NCBI GenBank assembly: GCA_021604805.1
Contig: BQJR01000001.1
Coordinates: 1,299,102-1,363,101 of the forward strand
Origin: Planctomycetota bacterium
GTDB taxonomy: Bacteria > Planctomycetota > B15-G4
DNA length: 64,000 nucleotides
Reading direction: 5' to 3'
Position 1 is the first letter of the stretch; every line of letters begins with the position of its first letter. The notes under the pieces are model-generated. The model ran no database searches, was not told where the DNA came from, and saw nothing but the letters and a program-made list of their open reading frames with translations. This document shows, piece by piece, positions 9,497 to 17,412 of the stretch. The position numbers and the translations under genes are program-made.

Positions 9497-10093
9497 ATGG
9501 AGTCGGACGACGTCGCGCCGCCCGCGCCCGCGAGACAAGACCGCCAGGCCGCTCAGCCCACCTTCGACGACGCGTGGCGCAGCGTCGCGCCGGCGGTGTT
9601 CGCCTGGGCCTCGCTGCACGTGCGCGCGCCGTTGCGCACGCGTCTCGACCCGGACGACGTGCTGCAAGAGATCGCCTGCCGCGCCTGGAAGCACCGCGAA
9701 CGCTGGGATCCTGCGCAGGGTGAGTTCCGCGCTTGGGTCTTCGGCATCGCGAACAACGTGCTGCGTGAGTCGCTGCGTCATCTCACTTCGACGAGCCGGC
9801 GCGCGACGCCTGCCCCGCTCAGCACCGACATGTGGGCGCAGCTCCCGGACACGGCCACACGCATCAGCCGAGCCGTGCTGCGCGACGAGCGACTCGCGAA
9901 GCTCCTCGATCATCTCGACGAACTCCCCGATGACGAACGGCGCCTGCTGATCCTGCGCGGCCTCGAAGGCCTCCCGCACGAGGAGGTGGCCGAGGTCTTG
10001 GGTCTCAGCACGGAGGCCGTGTCCAAGCGCTGGCAGCGACTCTGCGCCAAGCTGCGTGAGCAACGCGCTTGGACCGAACTGGGCCTCGAGTGA
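9497..10093 (+). CDS. ECF-type RNA polymerase sigma factor
   Basis: The protein has 198 residues. The ATG has GGAG 8 bases upstream, and starts further 5' would run into the divergent kinase gene. Region 2 carries LDPDDVLQEIACRAWKHR and FRAWVFGIANNVLRE. Region 4 is a helix-turn-helix with LPDDERRLLILRGLEGLPHE and VLGLSTEAVSKRWQRL. It should direct RNA polymerase to a specific set of promoters. There is no anti-sigma gene beside it. Its divergent neighbour is a membrane kinase, and in planctomycetes such kinase/ECF pairs are frequent, so phosphorylation-linked control is a reasonable inference. A strong hairpin closes the transcript. Confidence 0.92.
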   Translation: MESDDVAPPAPARQDRQAAQPTFDDAWRSVAPAVFAWASLHVRAPLRTRLDPDDVLQEIACRAWKHRERWDPAQGEFRAWVFGIANNVLRESLRHLTSTSRRATPAPLSTDMWAQLPDTATRISRAVLRDERLAKLLDHLDELPDDERRLLILRGLEGLPHEEVAEVLGLSTEAVSKRWQRLCAKLREQRAWTELGLE

Positions 10094-10098
10094 CACGC

Positions 10099-10132
10099 CG
10101 GTGCGAGCGCGCAGGCAGATGCGCTCGCACCG
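10099..10132 (+). terminator. hairpin terminator after ECF sigma gene
   Basis: A perfect 12-bp inverted repeat (CGGTGCGAGCGC and its complement) closes a 10-base loop 5 bases after the sigma factor stop. CGTTCCCCTCTC follows shortly after. Confidence 0.6.
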
Positions 10133-10326
10133 ACGGTCGTTCCCCTCTCATTCGGCATCCAGACCTTCTTCCGCAGAAGTGAAGACGGCGCGTCGCAAAT
10201 CGCGCGCTGTCCGCAGAGTTCTTGACCGCGCTGCCGTGAATCGGACAGCAAGTCGAGAAAAGATCGGGGAGGCGCCGCACACGGCGAGCGCTGCGGAACG
10301 GATCCGTGACGTGCGCTGACTGCGGC

Positions 10327-10938
10327 TCAGCCGGCGACCGCGCGCAAGGCTTCCTCGTAGCCAGCGAGCTCGACGATCCAACTCATGATCAAGCCCGCCC
10401 CGATCACAGAAACCAGGCGGTGTTGCCACTCCTTCTGACTCCAGGCCATCCAGGAGCAGAGCGCCAGAGCCATGATCCGGTAGAAGCTCGTCGCGCCGAT
10501 CAGCGACACATCGGCGCTCGGATAAAGGCCAGTCCACTCGAGCGTTTGCCAGAGCACGGGCGACGCAGCGAAGAAGAAGAACGCCCGGCGCGAGCGCGAC
10601 TTCGGGTGCCACAAGCGTCGCTCGATCTCCTTGCGGGCAGGCTTCGACATCAACGGCGGGAACAGGAGGTAAACGCCGACCACGATGGACGAGAAAGGGA
10701 CGAAGGCGTAGAGCGTGTGCGGAAGACTCGTCATCCTTCCGGAGAGCGACTCCCGGTAGATGTCTGCGATCAACCAGACGAGCGCGGCGAGCCCCCAGAT
10801 CATGCGCACGCCGTCGAAGCGCACGGTGCGCACGGTGCTCGCCACGTACTCCACCACGCGGCTCAGCCCCATCGCCGTCACGACCGCGATGATTCTCACC
10901 GCCGCCTGGTGCTCGGGCGGACCGCTGCTCACATCCAT
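10327..10938 (-). CDS. hypothetical multi-pass membrane protein
   Basis: I do not recognise this protein of 203 residues. An ATG follows a GTG directly, and AGGGGGA precedes both by 6-9 bases; the ATG was taken. There are about five hydrophobic segments: near residues 14-30, 45-62 (IWGLAALVWLIADIY), 75-98 (SSIVVGVYLLFPPLM), 118-135 (AFFFFAASPVLWQTL) and the C-terminal pair around 150-195. A basic loop (KPARKEIERRLWHPKSRSRR) lies between the third and fourth. It is monocistronic, divergent from the lipase-like gene and convergent with the ECF sigma gene. It could be an inner-membrane protein of any function. Confidence 0.65.
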   Translation of the reverse strand: MDVSSGPPEHQAAVRIIAVVTAMGLSRVVEYVASTVRTVRFDGVRMIWGLAALVWLIADIYRESLSGRMTSLPHTLYAFVPFSSIVVGVYLLFPPLMSKPARKEIERRLWHPKSRSRRAFFFFAASPVLWQTLEWTGLYPSADVSLIGATSFYRIMALALCSWMAWSQKEWQHRLVSVIGAGLIMSWIVELAGYEEALRAVAG

Positions 10939-11156
10939 CACTCACTGTCCCCCTGCTCTGGTCCAACACTCGGAGTCGACCGGAGAGCGTAGCGCGCTCT
11001 GTGAATCTGTCGAGAGCCGGCTGCATGCGTCCTTGACCCCAGAGTTCGAGCGGACTGCACGTTCAGCGCGTGGCGACCGACTCGCGCTCCTCGAAGCGCA
11101 GCGCAGTGAGAACGCGGCACGGCGCGTGACGCTTGATTCAACGCCCGCGTGGCTGG

Positions 11157-11186
11157 TTGCCCGTTTCAGGAACTCTAGAGTATTGT
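11157..11186 (+). promoter_or_regulatory. candidate sigma70-type promoter for lipase gene
   Basis: TTGCCC and TATTGT are separated by 18 bases in an AT-richer patch that also contains the palindrome CTCTAGAG. Each box matches the consensus in four of six positions. It lies in the 354-base divergent stretch between the membrane-protein gene and the lipase gene, where I see no other gene. Confidence 0.3.
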
Positions 11187-11292
11187 CCTCCGATGCGCGG
11201 GGTCGAACGCGAGTCGAAAGGCTCCCCTCCTGCGCACGGGACCACACTCACCAGTGACGCGCGCAGCTCAGGCCGTCACACCAGGGGGCACG

Positions 11293-12399
11293 ATGACGAC
11301 ACAGGCCGCAGCGCGCAGCATCCTTCGCACTTCACCCGCAACACGACCCGGAGCCGCGCGCGCTGGGCTCGAGTGGCGCGGCCCGGGCGCCGCCAACCCG
11401 CGCCCGACCCGAGCGATCTCTGTGTTCGTGCTGAGCGCGCTCGTGCTGGTGCTGCCCGCGTGCCAGATGTTCTGCACCGATGCCGGGATCTGGGAACCGG
11501 TGGCCGACATGGCTCCGCTCGAGGCCTCGGTCACGTGCACGCTCAACACGCACTACGAGAAACCTGATCCACTCAACTACTCCGAGGTCGCGAACGACGC
11601 GGAGCACGCTTATCGCGCCTACGAATCACAAGCGGCCATCCAAGCTGAGTTCGGCGACGACGTGCTCCAGTCCGACGGGCTCGCGAGTTTGATCGGGCTC
11701 GACTACTACATCGTCACCACCAAGCGCGCTGGCCGTGAGGTGCAGCTCGTGGCCGTGGCCGGCACCGACGTCTACGACTTCAAAGACATCGCCGCGGACC
11801 TGGCGATCGACCGCGTGCGGGATGCCGTCACTCAACTCGACTTCCCGGAGGGATTCAGTCACGCCGCCACCGTGATCGACAAGTCGCTGGCGGGCCAGCT
11901 GAAGCAGGACGTGCCCGTGCACTTCGTGGGGCACTCGCTCGGCGGCGCGCTCTCCACGATCCTCGCGCTGCGCTTCAGCCGTAAGAACTTCGAGGTCTCG
12001 GCGACGACGTTTGGTGCGCCGAAGGTCACGTCGCTGCGCTCGATCCTCAAGAACCCCTGGGTGCACGAGTTGCCGATCCACAGGTTCACCCTCGACGAAG
12101 ACATCTTCGGCCACTGGCCGCCGCCGCGTGACAACCCGCTGAACGGGTCGGAAGCGCTGCTCGCGAACTACGCGCAGTTTGGTCAGGAGTGGATCCTCAC
12201 CACGCAAGGCCGCTGCGACTTCCGCGACATGCGCGAAGCGCTGCTGAACACGAGCGTGCCGACTCAAGCGCTCAGCCCGTCGTCGTGGAACCTCTCGACG
12301 CACGCTCCGGAGCTCTACGTGGAGCGCACCCAAGCGCTGGCGGCGCCGAAGCCGAAGCGGACTCCGGCACCCGAGTCGGCTCCCCCGGCGTCGGAGTGA
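11293..12399 (+). CDS. class 3 lipase-like lipoprotein (alpha/beta hydrolase)
   Basis: The protein has 368 residues from an ATG with AGGGGG 4 bases upstream. An in-frame GTG 39 bases earlier is possible. A basic N-terminus of about 38 residues leads into a hydrophobic stretch that ends in a VLPAC lipobox, so the protein is probably lipid-anchored. The nucleophile elbow is GHSLGG with Ser215, followed by the TTFGAPKVTS strand typical of class 3 lipases. Asp270 (in TLDEDIFGHWPPP) and His337 (in STHAPELY) fit the rest of the triad. I infer hydrolysis of lipids or other esters at the cell surface. The C-terminus is a proline/alanine-rich tail. The next gene starts one base after the stop, so the two are co-translated. 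Confidence 0.85.
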   Translation: MTTQAAARSILRTSPATRPGAARAGLEWRGPGAANPRPTRAISVFVLSALVLVLPACQMFCTDAGIWEPVADMAPLEASVTCTLNTHYEKPDPLNYSEVANDAEHAYRAYESQAAIQAEFGDDVLQSDGLASLIGLDYYIVTTKRAGREVQLVAVAGTDVYDFKDIAADLAIDRVRDAVTQLDFPEGFSHAATVIDKSLAGQLKQDVPVHFVGHSLGGALSTILALRFSRKNFEVSATTFGAPKVTSLRSILKNPWVHELPIHRFTLDEDIFGHWPPPRDNPLNGSEALLANYAQFGQEWILTTQGRCDFRDMREALLNTSVPTQALSPSSWNLSTHAPELYVERTQALAAPKPKRTPAPESAPPASE

Positions 12400-12400
12400 G

Positions 12401-12697
12401 ATGCTTGCCGTGCGACGAGGGCTGAGCTCACGCATGCGCAGCACTGCGCGCACGCTGCTCGCCGTGTGTCTCGGAACGTGGCTCGCGGGTTGCACGATCA
12501 CCTCTCCCCCGAGGTCCAGTCACTCGGGCCCGGATGGTTTCACCCTCGAGTTCGCGATGACTGCCCAGGGCCGCGTCGACGCCCTGTTGGCGGGGCTGGA
12601 TCACGTGAGCGCACTCGAGAACTCCGGTGCCCCACCGAAGGAGATCGCGTGGTGGCGCCGGTTCGTCGAAACGACCAAGGCGGAACTCGCTGACTGA
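12401..12697 (+). CDS. small putative lipoprotein
   Basis: The protein has 98 residues from an ATG with GGAG 4 bases upstream, inside the end of the preceding gene. A second ATG 33 bases later is also possible. An arginine-rich start and a hydrophobic stretch end in a LAGC lipobox. The mature peptide of about 68 residues has one amphipathic helix (AQGRVDALLAGLDHVSALE) and ends with a Trp-Trp helix (EIAWWRRFVETTKAEL). I do not recognise a family. Tight coupling suggests that it assists the lipase-like lipoprotein, for example as a chaperone or partner. This is inference. Confidence 0.6.
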   Translation: MLAVRRGLSSRMRSTARTLLAVCLGTWLAGCTITSPPRSSHSGPDGFTLEFAMTAQGRVDALLAGLDHVSALENSGAPPKEIAWWRRFVETTKAELAD

Positions 12698-12964
12698 GCT
12701 GGGTGAGCTGGGTCGTTCCACATCGTGCGCGTCGCGTCGCTTCCGCGTTGAGCACCACCGAGCTGAGTGCGAAGCCCCCCGGACCGGTGAAGCCGACCGC
12801 GGCTCTCGCCTCCGCTTGTCGAGCGGCACCTGAGTCTCGCTGCGTCGTGCCGGCGCAACGAGGGCACTCTCGACTCAAGCACTCCTTCGTTCTCACTCTC
12901 AGCTGACTCGGCTTGGGGAGTGAAAGCGGACTCGAACGCACGTCGTCGCCCTTGGGAGAGATCC

Positions 12965-14905
12965 ATGCAGCGTTTTCTCAGCACACTCCTCGTCCTCGCG
13001 CTGGCGACGTCACCGGCCATCTCCCACGGCGGGAAGTACAGAGCCCCGAGCGACGCCGGCACGCCTCCTCCAGAAGGGGGTGGCACACTTGGACCGCCGA
13101 CGACCCCCGCAGGCTCAAAGGGAGCCAGCCCCAACAGTCCAGCAAGTGCGACGACCGGCGGCCCGGCCTCCGCGGGAGGCACTCGAGGTCGCGGTCGGGA
13201 CACGAGCGGAGGCAGGGCTCCTGCCGTGACACACCAGGGCGCGCCGCTCCTCTCCTTTGACTCGTGGGACTTCTGGTGGGAGAACAACAAAGACCGCTTC
13301 CTGGAGCTCAAGAGCCGTCTCAACACGGCGAACATGGTCACGGGTTCCATCAGCTTTGCAACGGGACGCGGCCGGAAGACCCGCAGCTCCGGAACGCGGC
13401 GCCCCGATCGCCTCATGGTCGACACCGAGATCATCCCGGCGCTGCTGCAGTTGCTCGCCGAAGAGAGCGACGCCGACATCCTCGACTCGACCCTCCTCGC
13501 GCTGGCACGCACCACGGATGCGACCTTCGCGAGCCAGGTCGCCGACGCCGCGAACGAACTCCTCAGCCACCCGAAGCTCTCCGTGCGGACCTCGGCGGCC
13601 TTGTCACTCGGCGTGCTCGGTTCAGAGACGTCGACGCAGCTGCTCGTGGACATCGCCTCCGACAACTCGGCCGGCAAGCGCGCCGTCGGTGGCGGCTCGC
13701 CGCACTTCCTCGTGCGAAGCTTCGCGGCGATCTCGCTCGGGCTGATCGCTGATCCCGACGGCGTCGACACCTTGATGGCCGTGATCGACGAGCTCAGCGA
13801 CTCGGACTTCGAGATCAAGGTCGGCGCCATCGTCGCGCTCGGCTTGCTGGGCCCCGACCACATCCGCGCCGACGACGCACGCGGGTTCCTCGAGACGGCG
13901 CTCGTCGATCGCAAGCTCAACGAGCTCATCAAGAGCTTCATCCCGACCTCGCTCGGCAAACTCGGGAAGCGCGACTCGGTGCCGGCCTTGCTCGCCACCT
14001 TCGTGGACCGCGACACCGGCCGCAGCGTGCGCCAGTCGGCCGCCATCGGCCTCGGTCAGATCGCCGAGATGGCGGACACCGAAGTCGTGGAGCTGCTGCT
14101 CGACTACGTGGAGGCAGGGCGCGACGCCCAGACTCGGCACTTCGCGCTCATCTCACTGGGCGAGATCGGCGCGCGCGATGAACGCCCGCACGATCACGCC
14201 GAGCTCCACGAGCGCCTCACGCGTCAGTTCCAGACCGAGATCCGCAAGCGCGGCAAGTCGCAGCAACACCGCAGCTGGGCCGCGCTGGCCGGCGCGCTCT
14301 ACGCCCGCGAACACGCTGCCGCGCAACCCGAACTCATCGAACAGATCTTGGCGGCCTACGAGAAAGAGAGCGACCTCGCCTACAAGGGCGGCTTCGCGAT
14401 CGCGCTGGGTCTGCTCGGCAGCAAGGCCGCCGGCGACACGCTCTGGGAGGACTACCAGGACTCCGCTGACCAGACATTCAGGGGCTACGTCGCCGTGGCG
14501 CTCGGGTTCATCCAGTACTTCGACGCGTCGGAGGTGCTGCGTCGCCAGGTCCAAGACAAGACGATCACCCCCACCTTCCGGCTGCAAGTCGCCACGGCGC
14601 TCGGCCTGATGAGCGACGCCGAAGCGGTCCCGGTGCTCGTCGACACGCTGGCGAACGCCCGCACGCTCGGCGTGAGTTCGGCCGTCGCCAAAGCGCTCGG
14701 GTTGATCGGCGACCGCGACTCCATCGGTCGACTCAAAGGCATCGCGCAGGACGAGCGTCGCCAGAAGATCACGCGCGCTTTCGCGTGCGTGGCGCTCGGC
14801 ATCGTGGGCGAGCGGACGGACCTGCCGTGGAACGCGGCGATCAGCGCGAACAACAACTACCGCGCGAAGGTGTCGTCGATCGAAGAGGTGCTCGACATCC
14901 TGTGA
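12965..14905 (+). CDS. exported HEAT-repeat protein
   Basis: The protein has 646 residues. The ATG follows GGAGAG by 4 bases and starts a signal peptide (MQRFLSTLLVLALATSPAIS). Residues 23-95 are low-complexity Gly/Pro/Ser/Thr. From about 150 to the end there are roughly a dozen alpha-helical HEAT repeats, recognisable by LG-x-hydrophobic steps such as ALSLGVLGS, AAISLGLIAD, AIVALGLLG, SAAIGLGQIAE, ALISLGEIG and AKALGLIGDRDS. Such solenoids bind proteins, so a periplasmic scaffold role is likely. It ends 9 bases before the convergent sigma-fusion gene, with no room for a terminator between them. The 267 bases upstream of the start hold nothing that I recognise. Confidence 0.85.
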   Translation: MQRFLSTLLVLALATSPAISHGGKYRAPSDAGTPPPEGGGTLGPPTTPAGSKGASPNSPASATTGGPASAGGTRGRGRDTSGGRAPAVTHQGAPLLSFDSWDFWWENNKDRFLELKSRLNTANMVTGSISFATGRGRKTRSSGTRRPDRLMVDTEIIPALLQLLAEESDADILDSTLLALARTTDATFASQVADAANELLSHPKLSVRTSAALSLGVLGSETSTQLLVDIASDNSAGKRAVGGGSPHFLVRSFAAISLGLIADPDGVDTLMAVIDELSDSDFEIKVGAIVALGLLGPDHIRADDARGFLETALVDRKLNELIKSFIPTSLGKLGKRDSVPALLATFVDRDTGRSVRQSAAIGLGQIAEMADTEVVELLLDYVEAGRDAQTRHFALISLGEIGARDERPHDHAELHERLTRQFQTEIRKRGKSQQHRSWAALAGALYAREHAAAQPELIEQILAAYEKESDLAYKGGFAIALGLLGSKAAGDTLWEDYQDSADQTFRGYVAVALGFIQYFDASEVLRRQVQDKTITPTFRLQVATALGLMSDAEAVPVLVDTLANARTLGVSSAVAKALGLIGDRDSIGRLKGIAQDERRQKITRAFACVALGIVGERTDLPWNAAISANNNYRAKVSSIEEVLDIL

Positions 14906-14914
14906 GCCGAACTC

Positions 14915-17248
14915 TCACTCGCTGCGGCGCAGCGGAATGATCACGCGCCGCGGCGAGGAGGGCGTCGCATGAACCTCGATCGGTGGCACCGGCTCGAAGC
15001 CCTCGAGATCTTCCACGCGCACGACAAGGGTTCCGGGTGTGACAGCGAGCGCGCTGCGGCGCGCGAGGTGATCGCGGATCGTGCCCGGGGAACCAGGTGC
15101 GCGATGCGCACTGAGCTTGTGCCCGCGTCGGCCGTCGAAGGGCAGGATCGTGCCTTCGTCTTCGAAGAAGAACTCGAGCACGACCAAGCGATTCACCGCG
15201 AGCGAAATCGTTTGCTGGCCGGGGACAAGCCGGACCTCTCGTTCGCCGTACCAGACGTGCTCCGCGAACTCGGGGAGGCGCTCGGTGCCGATGCGCGCCA
15301 AGCCTGGTGCGGCCGAAAGGGTCCAGCGCCCCTCGGCGTCGGGGCGCCAGCTCTGGCCTAAGCCGGAGAGAAGCGGAGGACGCCGCACGCTGGCGGCCGC
15401 GGAGTTCGATGCCTCCAACGGGCGCCACGTGAGCGTGTCGAGGTCGTCGATCGCGAGGCCGGTTGCAGCGTCGTGCACGTGGAGTTCGACGGTCGCGAGC
15501 GAGGACACTCCCGCGCTCACGGGCGCTGCCGAGTCTCCGACGGTCGTCTGCAAGAGCAGCCCGTGGGGCAGGACGGCGAGCCCGTAGTCACCCAGCGGCA
15601 CGTTGCCGGCTGACCAACTCCACTCCTCGAGGGCGCCCTCGTGGGTCTCGGCTTCTGACCTGACCCGCACGGCGATGCTCTCCGAGGTTGCTGCTGCGGG
15701 CTCGGCGTCCAGCCGGCGCCAGCGGATCCGGGGTGGCTCGTCGCCGAGCTTCGGCAGCGTGAGACGTCCCGAGAGTTGCGCGACGGGCTCGGTGTGCGCG
15801 AGCACGACAGACGTGAGATCGAGCTCGCGACTCTCACCTGCGAGCAGGTCCACGGACCACTCTTCCAGCACGCTCGGCCGCGCGTCCGGCACTCGCAACT
15901 CGAGGCGATGCGCACCGAGGGGCAGACCGTCCCAACTCACCGACCACGAGTTCGCGGTCGGGCCGGGTGCCAGCCGGCACTGGCGAATCGGGCGACCGTC
16001 GGGAGGAGCGAGGCGCAGTCGTGGTTCCAGCACCGAGGGATGCGTGGTGAGCCTCACCTTGAGACTGGCGCCAGGAGAGAGTCGGACTTCGTGATCCTCG
16101 GTGGCGTCGGACTCCCAGCGTTGCCGAAGCCAGGCGTAGCCCGGCGCGCCGACGAAGACGTCGACGAGCTTGCTCTGCGCCGAGACCGCGTGCTCCCGCA
16201 GCGTGCTCCGCGGGATGTGAATCGTGGAGCCCTCGAGCGAAGGCCGAGCATCGAGGTCGGCTTGCGTGAGCTTGAGTCGCCCGCGGTGAGGGATGAACGA
16301 CACGACTCCGTTCGGAAGCAGCGCGCCGGAGGCGGCGTCCACGATGCGCACGGTGAGGAAGGAAGCGTCCTCGGCGACTGGCGTGGGCAGGAACGGCGCG
16401 TCGCGTGAAGGTGCGGCGTGGCCGTTACGGTCGAACAACGGGTGCGGTTCGTCGGCACGGTATGCAGGCGGCCGCGCGTGGACGAGCTCGCTTGTCGCGG
16501 GCAACGACAAGGGCGTCATGGCCACATCCGGTGTCGGCGCCGCGCCCGTGATCGGGCTCCAGAACAGGAGCGCCACCAACGGGAGGCTGACGAGCACGGA
16601 GGTCCAGAGCGGAGCCTGCCATCGCGCCGCGAGCCCTGCTGCCGACGGGCCAGGATCGACCGGCATCGGCCGACGCGCCGCCCAGGCGAGCAGCACAGGC
16701 GCCCACGCGTCGCGATCCCCGCCGTTCCGGCGGTCGAGGTCACGACGCAGCGACTGCACCGCTCGCCGACGCCACGTGCGGACCGTGGCGGGCGGAACAC
16801 CGAGCTGCTCGCCGATCTCCGTCGACGAGAGCTCCTCCTGGAAACTCAGCAGGACGACGCGGCGATCTCTCTCGCTCAACGCGTCGACCGCTTGCACCAC
16901 TTGGGCGACGACCTCGGTCGACGGCCCGTTCGACTCCCCTCGGCGCGCAGCGCGCCACTCTCGTTCCCACGCTTCCTCGCGAGCCTGCCGACGACCGCGC
17001 CCCCGCAGTTCGTTGCGACGCGCGTTCGCCATCACTGTTGCGATCCAGCCTCGCCGGTTCGCGCCGGCGGGAGGCGGCTGGCGCAGCAAGCGCAGCCAAG
17101 TGTCCTGCACGAGATCGTCGGCCTCGTGCGTGTCGCCCGTCATCCTCAGGGCGAGGCGCTGCAACCAGATGCGATCGACCTGCGGCACCGCATCGAACGG
17201 GGCCGAGGACGAACAAGTCTCGTGATCGGATTCAGGAGGGAGAGGCAT
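14915..17248 (-). CDS. membrane-anchored ECF sigma factor fused to large extracytoplasmic domain
   Basis: The protein has 777 residues. The first ~165 form a complete ECF sigma factor. Region 2 (about 27-81) contains RLALRMTGDTHEADDLVQDTW. Region 4 (about 123-162) contains LSERDRRVVLLSFQEELS and GVPPATVRTWRRRAVQSL. One membrane helix lies at about 203-226 (TSVLVSLPLVALLFW). The remaining ~550 residues are beta-rich, with several repeated sandwich-like segments (LTVRIVDAASGALLPNGVVS is typical of carboxypeptidase-regulatory-like folds). The sigma factor would therefore be tethered to the membrane with a sensor or binding part outside. The ATG used here lacks a clear ribosome site, and in-frame starts up to 27 codons earlier exist. 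It lies 164 bases after the SPASM-like maturation gene on the same strand. No anti-sigma gene is visible. Confidence 0.85.
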   Translation of the reverse strand: MPLPPESDHETCSSSAPFDAVPQVDRIWLQRLALRMTGDTHEADDLVQDTWLRLLRQPPPAGANRRGWIATVMANARRNELRGRGRRQAREEAWEREWRAARRGESNGPSTEVVAQVVQAVDALSERDRRVVLLSFQEELSSTEIGEQLGVPPATVRTWRRRAVQSLRRDLDRRNGGDRDAWAPVLLAWAARRPMPVDPGPSAAGLAARWQAPLWTSVLVSLPLVALLFWSPITGAAPTPDVAMTPLSLPATSELVHARPPAYRADEPHPLFDRNGHAAPSRDAPFLPTPVAEDASFLTVRIVDAASGALLPNGVVSFIPHRGRLKLTQADLDARPSLEGSTIHIPRSTLREHAVSAQSKLVDVFVGAPGYAWLRQRWESDATEDHEVRLSPGASLKVRLTTHPSVLEPRLRLAPPDGRPIRQCRLAPGPTANSWSVSWDGLPLGAHRLELRVPDARPSVLEEWSVDLLAGESRELDLTSVVLAHTEPVAQLSGRLTLPKLGDEPPRIRWRRLDAEPAAATSESIAVRVRSEAETHEGALEEWSWSAGNVPLGDYGLAVLPHGLLLQTTVGDSAAPVSAGVSSLATVELHVHDAATGLAIDDLDTLTWRPLEASNSAAASVRRPPLLSGLGQSWRPDAEGRWTLSAAPGLARIGTERLPEFAEHVWYGEREVRLVPGQQTISLAVNRLVVLEFFFEDEGTILPFDGRRGHKLSAHRAPGSPGTIRDHLARRSALAVTPGTLVVRVEDLEGFEPVPPIEVHATPSSPRRVIIPLRRSE

Positions 17249-17412
17249 GCTGGGAGAAGGGCACTGTGATCGCTGCGGAGGCACCGGCGTTGGAGGGAGT
17301 CTCGCGCGCGCGCCGACCATAAGGCGCATCCGAAGGCCGCGCTAGTGCACCACGCGCGAGGCAAGCCGTCCGCCCTGCCGGCCCTCAGAGCTGCTGCGAC
17401 CTGACTGAGTGT

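Noticed and set aside
6787-9723. Very long plus-strand open frame opposite the kinase gene
   Set aside because: It is the GC-rich shadow of the kinase reading frame. Its translation is His/Arg/Gly-rich with no recognisable domain.
14915-17248. Sigma fusion as an assembly artefact joining two genes
   Set aside because: The frame is continuous over more than 2.3 kb without a frameshift scar, and the sigma part, helix and outer domain follow in a plausible topological order. Kept as one gene.
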